In this document: positions 36,521 to 47,600 of the stretch, piece by piece
Layout: each line of letters starts with the position of its first letter
How positions within the stretch are numbered: the stretch's first letter is position 1
Assembly (NCBI GenBank): GCA_965243695.1
Contig: CBDEWC010000025.1
Span: 62,001 to 126,000 of the forward strand
Length of the DNA: 64,000 bases
Source: JAKVCB01 sp965243695
Lineage (GTDB): Bacteria; Planctomycetota; Planctomycetia; Pirellulales; Lacipirellulaceae
Reading direction: 5' to 3'
Notes under the pieces: generated by a model
The model's input: the letters and a program-made list of their open reading frames with translations, nothing else
Told to the model about the DNA's origin: nothing
Database searches by the model: none
Translations under genes and position numbers: made by a program

Positions 36521-36640
36521 GGAACAGAGAAGAGGCCGATGTTTTCGGGGAGAGGGGATAATACTTATTAGGCAATGGCCTCCCACAAACCGTGGGGTCG
36601 TAAACTCCCGAAAAAATCAACAATCAACTCCACCTGTTTA
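36521..36640 (-). ncRNA. Candidate structured leader RNA or small RNA ending at the terminator
   Basis: In the minus-strand transcript, TTTTCGGG (36614-36607) can pair with CCCGAAAA (36549-36542), closing a region with three small hairpins: CCCAC/GTGGG with a GGTTT loop, AGGC/GCCT with a CATT loop, and TAAT/ATTA with an AAGT loop. It is followed 24 bases later by the strong terminator. It does not match the riboswitch or RNA families I know by sight (cobalamin, TPP, SAM, c-di-GMP, glycine, fluoride, 4.5S, RNase P). It is either a stand-alone small RNA or an attenuator/riboswitch for the downstream gene. The 5' end is not determined. Confidence 0.4.
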
Positions 36641-36862
36641 ATTGATCATACCAATTCCAATTTGGGTGTCCATAGTTTGGTGAGAATTTCTTTGCGCGAA
36701 TAATCCACAAGCCAAGAGGAATTGCCGTTAATCTTTATAGGGAAAGAGTTTGCGATTAATTTTTATGGGTCGACCTAGAGACGATTATGTTGGAACATGG
36801 GGCGCTGTCGAAATATTGTGGTAATCGATCCAAGTCGATTTGTGCTTTGGTCATCATACGCC

Positions 36863-36938
36863 CTTTGCTGGAAGTCACAGTCTTTGCTGGAAGTCACAAT
36901 CTTTGCTGGAAGTCACAGTCTTTGCTGGAAGTCACAAT
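36863..36938. repeat. 19-bp tandem repeat, four copies
   Basis: CTTTGCTGGAAGTCACAGT alternates with CTTTGCTGGAAGTCACAAT in four exactly adjacent copies (36863-36881, 36882-36900, 36901-36919, 36920-36938). The alternation GT-AT-GT-AT suggests that a two-copy 38-bp block was itself duplicated. It ends 26 bases before the inositol-phosphatase start codon. Confidence 0.95.
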
Positions 36939-36964
36939 GCAACACGGTACGAGAAGGTAGAAAC

Positions 36965-37756
36965 ATGACACTTTCACCGGATTTAAAGGCCCTTGCAGAC
37001 GACTGTGAACAGGCCGCCCGCGCTGGTGGGAAGGAGCTTTTAGCCTGGCGCGGCCGCTTCCAAGCCCGGGAAAAAAGTCCCGTTGACTATGTGACCGACG
37101 CCGATTTGGCCTCGCAACGGGTCATTCGAGAATTTGTCCTGCTGCGGTATCCAGATCATCACTTCATTGGAGAAGAAGACGACACCTACAAGCCAGTCCC
37201 GGATGGAGAATATGGCTGGGTTGTCGACCCACTCGATGGGACGACCAATTATGTCCACAATTACCCGAATTTTGCGGTATCGGTGGCGGTCACACGTGGC
37301 ACAGAACTCCTTGCAGGTGCAATTTTCGATCCTCTTGCCAACATTCTCTATCGGGCCTGGAAAGGTGGGGGGGCATGGCAAGGAAACGTGTTGCTGCACG
37401 TCAGCGACATCGAATCTTTAGACCGCAGTTTAGTTGCAGTCAGCTTCCCTCCGAAAATCACCGATACATCTCCCGATTTGGTCAACTTTTCGAAAGTTGC
37501 CCAACGGTGCCAGGGAGTTCGGCGGACAGGTTCTTGTGCCTTGAACCTTGCCCATCTCGCCAGCGGAGCCATTGACGCGTTCTGGGCGCACCACATACAC
37601 CCCTGGGACGTCGCTGCGGGGGTCTTATTGGTCTGTGAGGCTGGGGGGATTGTGACCGGCGTGGACGGTCAAGAATTCGATCTTTGGAAGGCTCGTTTTA
37701 CGGCTGCCGCTCGGCCGAAACTCCACAGTGAATTCCTTTCCCTGGTCAGCCCTTGA
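36965..37756 (+). CDS. Inositol monophosphatase family protein
   Basis: 263 residues from ATG 36965, which follows GAAGGTAG; the longer frame runs back through the tandem repeat and is not used. Metal-dependent phosphatase of the IMPase/FBPase/CysQ superfamily. Motifs: GEEDDT (metal), WVVDPLDGTTNYVH and the distal HPWDVAAGVLLVCEAGG. Substrates in this family include inositol phosphate, histidinol phosphate and PAP; the exact one is not clear. Single gene. Confidence 0.93.
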   Translation: MTLSPDLKALADDCEQAARAGGKELLAWRGRFQAREKSPVDYVTDADLASQRVIREFVLLRYPDHHFIGEEDDTYKPVPDGEYGWVVDPLDGTTNYVHNYPNFAVSVAVTRGTELLAGAIFDPLANILYRAWKGGGAWQGNVLLHVSDIESLDRSLVAVSFPPKITDTSPDLVNFSKVAQRCQGVRRTGSCALNLAHLASGAIDAFWAHHIHPWDVAAGVLLVCEAGGIVTGVDGQEFDLWKARFTAAARPKLHSEFLSLVSP

Positions 37757-38186
37757 TACCCTGGCTTACCAATTTTTCGGGGTGCTTTCCCTGCGGCAAT
37801 GGGGCAAGGTAGAATGGGCCCAATTCAATGGAGCCCTTTGGTTCCCATGGAGACACAAGTTGCCCATGGAGTTGGCAAGTTGAAGGTCGCCGGACATCGA
37901 GTGTAAGGTGCCTCGAGATAACAACGCAGGACAAGGTTGAAGACGGTGACGTGTGACCAAGGAATTGATTTAAAGGATCATTGCATCGAGACAGCCAGTT
38001 CGTGCGAGTTTAGGTTGAGGCACGTGGGCTTGCCACTCGAGCTGATCTTTTGTTGCCACCTGCGGCACCGGAGAAATCGGTGTCCAGGTAAGTCGTGACC
38101 TGCGAGCCCCTCTTATTACTCTGGACCCCTACTTACTCTGGATCCCTACCAGGGCCAACGTGTTGTTACCATCACATTACCCTTGC
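37757..38186. other. Gap before the giant-protein operon
   Basis: 430 bases, no gene. It has a 17-bp tandem duplication (38116-38149) near the start of the operon and should contain its promoter. Confidence 0.4.
38116..38149. repeat. 17-bp tandem duplication
   Basis: TTACTCTGGACCCCTAC (38116-38132) is followed immediately by TTACTCTGGATCCCTAC (38133-38149), with one mismatch. It lies in the leader of the giant-protein operon. Confidence 0.9.
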
Positions 38187-41100
38187 ATGGAGATGCCCTT
38201 GCCACCAATTAGCAATCTCGGACTTCGAGGGTTGCTATTGGCAATTTTGGCGGTGGCTCTCGGTTTGCCGGCCCTGGGAGAGTCCCCTGCGGACTCCCAG
38301 CCTTTGGCGGAGAATCCGCCTGCCGCTGTTGTAGCGAGCGACCCATCGGTCAAGGCGACAGGTGACGGAACCCCAACGGGACAACGCGCTGGACTAGCCA
38401 TGCCCACAGGAGAGCTTCCGGTCCGCCACGTAGGGCCCGACACATTCATTTTGCTCGATAAGGAGGGCAATCCACAGCCTTTTCTTGGGTTTCCTTACGA
38501 AGTGTTTATGCGGGCCTGGCAAAAATCAGAGTTGCAGCAGGGCAACACCATCCGCAAGCCACGATTTATTATCGAAGCACTGGAGATGAATGGTTCTGCA
38601 TCAGGTTCTTATGCAAAACTTCAGGTGACGGTTCGCGTGACTCTGCTAACCGAACAGCGCATTGCTGTTCCGCTTTCGATGGCCGGGGCGATTGTCCGAC
38701 CTGAGTCACTGGCTAAGCAGACAAGAGCTGGAATACAAATCTCCAGCAACGAGCATCAAGGTGGGCTTGTTGCCTGGATGCAGGGTCAGCCGGGAGATCA
38801 ACGCGAGGTCACCCTTCAGGTCATCGCACCTTTGGAGATTGTCGGGAGCGAAACTATTTTACGTTTCAATTGTCCGCGTGCGGTCGCTTCGGAAATTGGG
38901 ATCGAGATTGTGGATTCAGTGGTTGCAGAGGCGACGACAGGTCAGGCGATTGTATCGAAACAAAAACTTGATAATGGAAACACACTTCTCAAAGCATTGG
39001 GGTTTGGAAATGAGTTCGAGCTCCGTTGGCGGGGTGCCGAAGCAGAACCTCGCGAGTTGGCAAGTGTGCTCCAGGCGGGTGGCGTGATTCACATCCATGT
39101 GGACAGCCGTAGCGTGAGAACTTCTGCAAAGCTTGTTGTGGAGAGCTTTGGCGGCAAGTTCGACCGCTTTCAAGTACGTTTACCTCCTGGAGCTGCGCTA
39201 GTCGGTGCCCTTGAGCAAGAGGTTTTGGATGCTGTGACTGCATACGCGGTGATACCTATCGATGCTGCGGCCTTGCCAGCAGGGGCACCACACGGAGAAG
39301 CTGCTCAGGTCCTTGTAAAACTCAAGGAGCCTCAGAAGGGACCAGTGACGGTAACCTTGGAGACAGAGCAGTCCTTAAGGTTGTCGGGTAGTGATTTAAC
39401 GGTTGCAATTGGTGGATTTGAGGTTTTAGGCGCTTTTCGGCAGTATGGCGATGTTGGAATCAGCGTGGACGATGACTGGCAGTTGCGTTGGGAGCAAGGT
39501 GTACATATTCGGCAGGTGGATGTGAGTGATGTTTTTAATGCAGTTGCAGCCCAAGATCTCACGGCTACGTTTCAATATGATCGTCAGCCATGGTCGTTGG
39601 AAACCCGCGTGTTACCACGTGATTCACAAGTTTACGTCACGCCCCAATACCAACTATCAATTGGTTCTGACGAGGCTCGTCTGCGTGCTGAATTCAATTA
39701 TCACATTCCGGGGGCCCGTATTTTCGAATTCCGGACCAAGCTTCGGGAATGGCAGGAGATGGCGGCTCCCGTGGAGCCGGATGCGTTTTTCTCGAATGTC
39801 CTTCAAACGGAGGACGGGGAACTTATTTTTACAGCTGCGCGAGTCGTCGCCGCGATCGTTGCAGGTGGTTTTGCAATTGCGCAAGGACTTGCCTGTTCAT
39901 GAAGATTGCTTGCAGCTCCCCTTGCCCATCCCTGTTGCCGATGTGGTGATTCCAGGTCAACTAGTCATCAATTCAGTTCCGGCCATCGCGTTGTCCCCAC
40001 GTGCTACAGAAATGACCGGATTGGCTCCGGAATTTGTTCCGGTGTCACAGCCAATGCCAGAAAAATTACCAGGAAACGAACGACGTGTTTTTCGCGTATT
40101 TCTGCCTGAGGCTACGTTTGTGGCTGATCGCACGATTCGCGCGCGCGAGCTTCAACTTGATGTTCATACCGCGATCGAGGCCGGGATTGCATCTTGCAGT
40201 GTTGAGCAACTTTTCCACTACCGCTCACGATACCAACCAATGCAACGTTTAATTCTGGAGCTTCCAACCGATAGGAACGGAGATCCTATTGAGCCACAAT
40301 TTGAGTTGTTGCAAAAATCGAATCAGACAACACTGACCGAGTCTGTTCTACTTGAGTTCACCGATGTGGTCGAAGAGAATGATGCACAGTTAAATCAACA
40401 AAACCGACAGATTCAGCTCCTTCTTCCGCAACCGCAGTTAGGTCAATTCGAAGTTCGCAGCAGTTTTTGTGTTGATGGTTTGACAGTTGCTGATGACAGT
40501 GCTGTACGGAGAGTTGTTCCACTGATAAAACCACTTGACGGAGAACTGGAAAATCATCGCTTGCTGGTCAACACACCCTCCTCACTCAAACTGCTGCTTG
40601 GAAAACCGGAAGAGTCCGCGCCTTGGCGTGCCGAGTCGCAACAGCGAAACGGCACGTGGAACGAACTGCGTGCCGTAACGGGCGAATCAGTGTCCAGGGT
40701 TGTCCTTGTGTCGAAGCAGGCCGAACAGTTTGCTCGGCTTTCTACCATCGTCGAAAAAATCATGGTTCCAAACCTGGTTTGCCGGCGATTTGCGACAAGA
40801 CCGTACGGTTTATCAATTCCGCACGCAGGAGCCAAATATTCTTCTGGAATTTCCCGCGGGAGTTGCCTCAACCAACCCAGACGTGTTGCTAGATGGCCAA
40901 CCGATTCAGTTGAGTCCAGCGCCGTCGGGTCCCATTTCGGTCCCCGTTCCTGCGATCGCCGGCGAATCGCTTCATACCCTGGAGATTACTTGCCGCAAGC
41001 CGGCCCCAATTGGGATTATTGAACGTTTCCGTATTGCACCACCCGTTTTGGTTGGTGGTCAGGCCACCAATCAGGTGGTTTGGCATTTTGTCTTGCCTGG

Positions 41101-41689
41101 TAATACCTGCCTTATGGCCAATCCGGAAAACTTGATGCCAGCACGTCGTCACGTGTGGTGGGAAAGTCTTTGGTTCCAACCCCCAGTCCAGGGGCAAGCC
41201 GAGATTGAGAATTGGATTGGCAGTGTGTCGAAGTTGACACCAACTAGCCTGGAAAAGCAGTATCTGTTTTACGGATTAGAGTCGGTGGCAAGCCTGGATT
41301 TACCCTTAGTCAAACGTTCGACTTTGGTATTATTTGGATCCCTTCTGGTCTTGATTGTTGGATTACCTTTTATCTACGTGCCGAAAATTCGGAACACCCG
41401 GATTCTGGTAGTCGTGGCCGTTGCGATTGGCATCCTGGCGTTTTCCTTTCCCAGTGTGGCCTTGCAAATTGCACAGATAACTCTGCTGGGAATCGCAGGA
41501 CTTGCCTTGGCAGCGACGTTGCGCTGGGCTCTTTATACACCTCGCCAGCGGTACATTGGAGGAAACGTCAGCACGGCTGCCATGATGAGGCCGGCTACAA
41601 CTTCAGATACCTTCTCGACGCCAATGATGGTTGGGACGTCGACAGGAGGTTCCTCGGTATCGGGGCAGGTCTCCGACTCGCATTCATGA
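38187..41689 (+). pseudogene. Giant exported membrane-anchored protein 1 (about 1166 residues), read in three frames because of two one-base insertions
   Basis: Signal peptide (LRGLLLAILAVALGLPALG), a long beta-rich extracytoplasmic part and three C-terminal membrane helices (from about 41306, LVLFGSLLVLIVGLPFIYV onward) followed by a Ser/Thr-rich tail. The open frame changes at the T5 run 39826-39830 (four Ts would give ELILQLRESSPRSLQ) and at the A6 run 40754-40759 (five As would give VEKSWFQTWFAG). Both are explained by one extra base in a mononucleotide run, and joining them loses no residue. The stop overlaps the next ATG as ATGA. No domain is recognised. An in-frame ATG at 38193 or 38160 could be the start. 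If the shifts are sequencing errors the gene is intact. Confidence 0.75.
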
Positions 41690-44600
41690 TTCAACAGCGT
41701 GGGAACAGATGTGACAGCGCACGTGGTTGCTTGAATGCAATCGTGGTATTTTTCATTTTCGGCGTGTGGCTCCCGACTGGTATTCATTCGAAGGAGGTGC
41801 CGCTGCTATTTAGGCATGTCCACGTACCTGCCCAGGATGTACGTGTCTGGCCTCGGGACGGCGAAACCTATCTTCCGATTGAAGTTACCGAACTAGCAGC
41901 CTTGATACGTGACGCAAATGCGGCTGTCGAGAATTCCAGCCATGACGCGAGTATCACGCAGGCCGAATATCGGATTCGGTGGGATGATGGAGAGTTGATA
42001 GATGGACAGGCGATATTGGATATCCATGCAGGTGCAGACACTCCAGCACTGCTCACCCTCGATACGCGTGCGATTGCAATTGACCAACCACGCTGGCTGA
42101 ACGACTCCTCTTGGTCTGTTGATATTGGCACGTGGGGGGCTGTGGGGATGGCAAGCGATCGTTTCGGGTTCACCGTGCCTGGTTCAGGCCAGTTGGCTTT
42201 TGGTTGGCGCCCGGTACCGGCCAAGTTTTCCCGTACTGGTCCGATGACTTTACGGTTACCCGATTCTCCTGCGCGGACTCTAGTACTCGATATGCCTTCC
42301 AACCAACGTCCTCTGGTCCCTGGGGGAGTAGTCGTCGACAGGGTCGAAATTGTTTCTGAGTCTGGTGCGAATTCGTCACAGGTGTTTCCCGATTCCTCCG
42401 ATGTGCAAGCGGTTCATGAGGTTGTAGAGGAAGCGACTCGTACCCGTTGGACCATTGCCCTTCCTGGGGCCGGGCCGGTGCTGCTCGACATCGAAGATGT
42501 GAGCAGAGACAGCTCTGTTATCAGCACCAGTGTGACCTACCATCATCATCTTCAGTACCGCTTGGGCATGCGAGGCATCAATGTGTCAGCTGCCTTGACC
42601 TTCGATTCAGGTGACAAACTACCCGACGAACTTGTCATCTTGCTTGATCGGCAACTTCAGTTGACGAGTGTCCATGAGGGAGATATCGAATTGAAGTGGC
42701 AATTGCGAGCGGGGAATTCCTCACAGAGGGCGGAAGTTGTGATTGGGCTGGTCCAGGACGGAAGTCAGGGTGAACGGACCCTCCTGTTGGAGGCATGGGC
42801 TCCAATAACCTTGGGTCAGGACTCAACCCTTCCAATACTCAGGCCGGTTGGGTTGTTTTGGTCGAACGGAAAGTTTGACATCACGGTCGATGATGCACTT
42901 GAGTTAGTCGAGGTGGTGCCAAGTGACAAGGAGGGTGCCATTCAGACGAGGGTGGTATTTGCGGAAGATGCTACAGGACGTGCCAAGGCAACCTTTGCCC
43001 AACTATTGCCGTCAGCCACCATGCAAGTTCACGTACGACCGCGGCCAGAGCGTAGCATTGCGAAAATGTTGACTCTCGTAGAATTGCAAGAACGCGAAAT
43101 TTTGGCGGAGGTAATTGCTGAGTTTCGCCGGAACGGTTCAGATCAACATTTAATCGAAGCCGACGTGCCTCCTCTCTGGTCGATTAAGAGTGTAACCAGT
43201 AAACCTCTCGAGTCGATTCGCGACTGGTATATTGAACGCCGCGGAGAACAGCAGGTCCTGAACATTCACCTCATGTCAGGACTTTCACCTTCCCGGCCGT
43301 TGCAGTTGATTGTCCGAGGACAACGGTCACGCGGTGATGTGCCCCAACGAGTCCAACTGCGACAGTTGCAAATGTTGGTGCCCCGCAACTCAATTCTTGA
43401 ACAGGAATGGATGCGGTTGAGTACCGATTCGGACAAGGGTGTACGGATTCAAGGCAGCATATCCCGGGTGAAGCCAACCGAGTTGGCCAGAGTTCCCGCA
43501 ATGGAGGGAGCCGATCCCCATAATGGGCTTACCATTGACTTGTTAACCAGTTCTCCAGATGGAGTCGTTTTGATCAGCCCCATGCAAACGCAGTCAACGG
43601 CTGAAGTGGAGGTAGCCATTAACCTCGATCAGCATCCCACTGTGGTGCACTATCGGTTTGGCTATCAGCCACACGGTGGATCTTCTAATCCGTTACGGTT
43701 GGTCTTTAGTACACCATTGCCGGGAAAACTGCGGTGGCGCGATTCCGAAACAGGTCATCAACTTGTGGCAAAGCCGGCGTCGATCGACACGCCCGACTTT
43801 CCCGTGGGCAACTTGGGGAGCCAGGTTTGGGAGTTGTATAACCTTCCCAATAAAAGAGAGCCGTTCCAGTTTGAGGCAACTCTCACCATTCCATCCCGGG
43901 CTGACTTCCAAATCCCGCTCGCGGGAGTTCTAGGTGTATCCCAGCAAATTGGCAAAGCTGTTTTACAGACGCACAGTGGCCAGCAAGTTACCTTTGAGCA
44001 TGAAGGGCTTCAGGTGGCGACACCTCCGCCCTACTCGAATGCAGGTGCGCCGCCTTCTGTGACGGTCTTTCGTTACGATCCGGCCACGATTGCCAGGCTA
44101 GAAGGCAAACCCTTTTTATCGATTGTTCCACAGAAAACGCCGCCAAGTTTGAGTCGATCGTTGTTCCCCTGGGTTGATGTTACCACGATTTACAGTGGTG
44201 GTGATCTGGCTGTACACCTCGTGAAACTTGAGATGGGGAAAACGAGGCAAAAACAATTCGTATTGCAATTACCCAAGGGGGCCAAGTTAAATTCCGCTTC
44301 GATCGACGATATGGCGGTTGCCATAGATAAGCCATCAAAGCATGATCTGGACGGGAGCAGTGAGGTCCTCGTTCCCCCTTTGTCTTGCCAAGTTACGCTG
44401 CGCTATGCGGTACCCGTTGTTTACTCGGGTGGCCATGCCAGTCTACAACCCCCGTTACCGACGGGTGACTTTTCGTTACTTGCCGGGCATTGGACGATTT
44501 GGTTTCCCTCGAACTTTACACTGTCGGGCGACAATTTCCCTAAAGGTTTTGTTTCACAATCACAAACTGCCATTTCTGGCGGCTTGCTCACAAGCCTTAA

Positions 44601-47600
44601 TCGCGAGGTCGTTTTGGATCCTCTCCACCGGAGGCCGTCGTCGACCTTTTCTGCAGGAGATGCCTTCCGGGCAAATGGTAACCCGCGTCCCACCGCCAAT
44701 TCTGGAGCCAGGCAAGACGTTTTTCAGAGTGCCCAAACCTATTCCTTCTTTGGCCAAGTGACCGAGGATAGGTTTACTGTTTCTGGGGGGCGAAAGAGCC
44801 TTGGGCCACCTTTGGACTGTCATGTCTCGCACCTATCTTTTGGACCAGAGGGACCTCCAGTTGTTGCCTTGGTGCAGTCTGAGCAAAAGTATGCGGTCGC
44901 ACTGGCTGTCCTGCTCTGCGGAATTGTTGTTGGTTTTTCCACCCAGAAAAAGCACGTTCCACTACTGATTGCAACCATCGGGTGTTGTATTGCGATCTAT
45001 TTTCTCTTGCCTGATTCGTACCGCTTGATTGTCATAGCTCTTGCCGGAGGAATTGTAATTGGGTTTGTGTTTGGTTTTGCGTCACTTGAATTTGGTGGCT
45101 GGAATCGGACAGCTCGAGGTGTGTCGGTATCTTCGGAGGTCGGTGGGCCGCTGGTGGCGATTGGGATATTCTTGATCAATTGGCCTGCTTTAGGTTGGGC
45201 AGACGAAGCAGTAAAAAACCAAACTGTGGCGGTTGAAACAGGCCACAATTTCCCTGTTTTCCAGATCCTCGTACCCAACGATGACCAACACCAGCCGGTA
45301 GGGACGAAACATTTTGTCAGCGAGTCGTTGCTACGCGAATTGAGCCGACGCTCACAGCGTGTGGGAGTACAAACGGCTGCCTGGCGGGTTGAAGATGCAC
45401 ATTACCTGGGTGGATTCGATCGTCCAGCCGATGACAGGCAAATCAAGCCGACGCCGTGGTGGGTGTCGCTCGACATAGAAGTGCTGGGTCGTGACGTAGA
45501 AGTTCGTTTTCCGTTTCATCGGAATCAAGCAATTTGGGAAAAGTCAGCCTTGGTTGACGGTATGCCCAGTGCGCTCCAATGGGCTGACGACGGTCTTAGT
45601 TGTGCGGTCTTCGTTGCTGAGCCGGGATCCTATCAAGTGAGAATCCCGTTTCTTCCAAAAGAGCACATCACTGAAAATCGGGTTGAGTGGGTGTTTAATA
45701 TCATTCGTGTCCCTAACGCTCAATTTGAGTTGTCACTGCCAGAGGATTCACCGGTCGTCGAAATATTGTCTGGAGATGCTTCAGTCCCTGTAGCCCGGGT
45801 CACAGAATCGTGTCGTGTCGCACTGGGGAGTACAGACCGGATTCGGTTACGCCAGGTTGCCCGGGCTGACGTCGTTCACGATGCACAGCAGATCATGGAT
45901 GAGATGTTGTGGTTACATGCGACCCAGCAAGGAGCCAAACTCTTGATCCGGTACATTGCACAAGGGGAGCGAATGCCGGCAGCCGATTTGCAGTTGAATT
46001 CCGGTCCTGTGCTACAACAGTTGACTCCGGCACCCGCAGGAAATGTGGTCACGAATGGTGAATCATCAGGTGCCGAGTTGGGCCTGCACTTTCCTTTTAA
46101 TTTGCAGAACGCACAGGCTGAACAGTCAATACTTGTGTTTGATCTGACAGATTCCAAAACATATGGCAGGTACTATCTACCGACGTTTCACTCGGTACAC
46201 CCCCTTGGCCGACGACGGTTAGCGATCAGTTGCGATCCGTTGATCGAGTGTCGTGTAGAGGTCGAGTCCGGAGCAGCAACCATGGAAATTGAAAGATTCC
46301 TGACTGATTGGGGAGCCGCTGCTGCGAAGCCACAGACGGTTTATGAGGCATCTGTAAGTGATTCTCCTTGGCAGTTGACCTTGCTGCCACGTTGGAGTGA
46401 ACCGGTGGTTGAAGAGATGGTGTCAATGATTATTGATACGAAGGAAACGCAGTTGCGCTATCAAGCAAGTATCACGCCTGGTCGGGAAGGTCAGTATTTT
46501 CAACGCCTGCGAATCCCAGAAAATATGGAAGTCGATGAGGTCAATGCGAACTGTCAGGGCGCAATGGTGCCGGTTCAGTGGGTGCGCCGTGATGAGCAAA
46601 CACTCGTAGTATTTTTTAGCCACTCCCTCAGTCGCGGATTTCAGCTTGCTGTAAACGGTCGTGTTGCAGTGCCGGAGCATCGCCCCTTTGCAATGCCGCG
46701 AATTCATGTGAGTCGGCAATCATCGCAACGGCAATCGGTGTTTCTTTATTGTCGAGAGGGCACGGAATTGAGTTATGATCTTATCAAGGGTGTGACTGAG
46801 GAAAGTGAGCTCGCAAACACAGCGTCAGAAATTGCCGATGCCCACCTGGCAGGTACCTTCTGGGTCGACAATGGATTTGATGGAACGGTTCCATTGCGCG
46901 TCAGCACCAATGCCCCAGATATAACAGGGCAATCCCTGGTCACTTTGTATCACGATGTGGATAACGGAGGGTGGTCCGCTCGTTGGAAATGTCGCCTCCA
47001 GGTTAACCAAGGACGCCTCAGTTCCTTTCAGGTGAAAGTTCCACACCACTGGCTTGAAACTGTACAGAGCCAGACCGACAGTCTGATGATTTTAAGCAAA
47101 CAGGAAAGTGATCAAAGTAAACAGCAAAGTGATGACAATTCCTTACGAAAAGTGCAGCTGCAGTTGGCCGAGCAAGTCGAGTCGGGTGATTCTGTTACGG
47201 TTGAACTACGCGGGCCTTTGGTCGAGCTGCCCGGTCACGGCATTGAGGTTCCCACAATCGACTTGCCTGGGGTACATCTCACAGATCGCTATGTAGCTGT
47301 ACCTGGCGAGGCCAACAATCAACCCATAAAATGGACGCATGCTGGTGTTGATTTGGCAGGCAAACTCCCCAAGGCAATGCGACCTCTCCAGTCGATAGAA
47401 AAGTCGTTGCAAGTGTTTCAGATTGTAGACGATACCTACCAGGTTTGCCTGCAGCCACCAGCATTCAACAACGCACAAACCAGCGTATCCCTGGCAGATG
47501 TTCGCGTGGTGGAGAATCAGCAAGGCGGGCAACTGATCTATTCTCGTTTTGTCATTCAACCGCATGGTGTGTCAGAAGTCGAACTTGTGTTGCCGGAGGA

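Noticed and set aside
36863..36938. CRISPR-like array
   Set aside because: The four repeats are directly adjacent with no spacers, and no cas gene is present.
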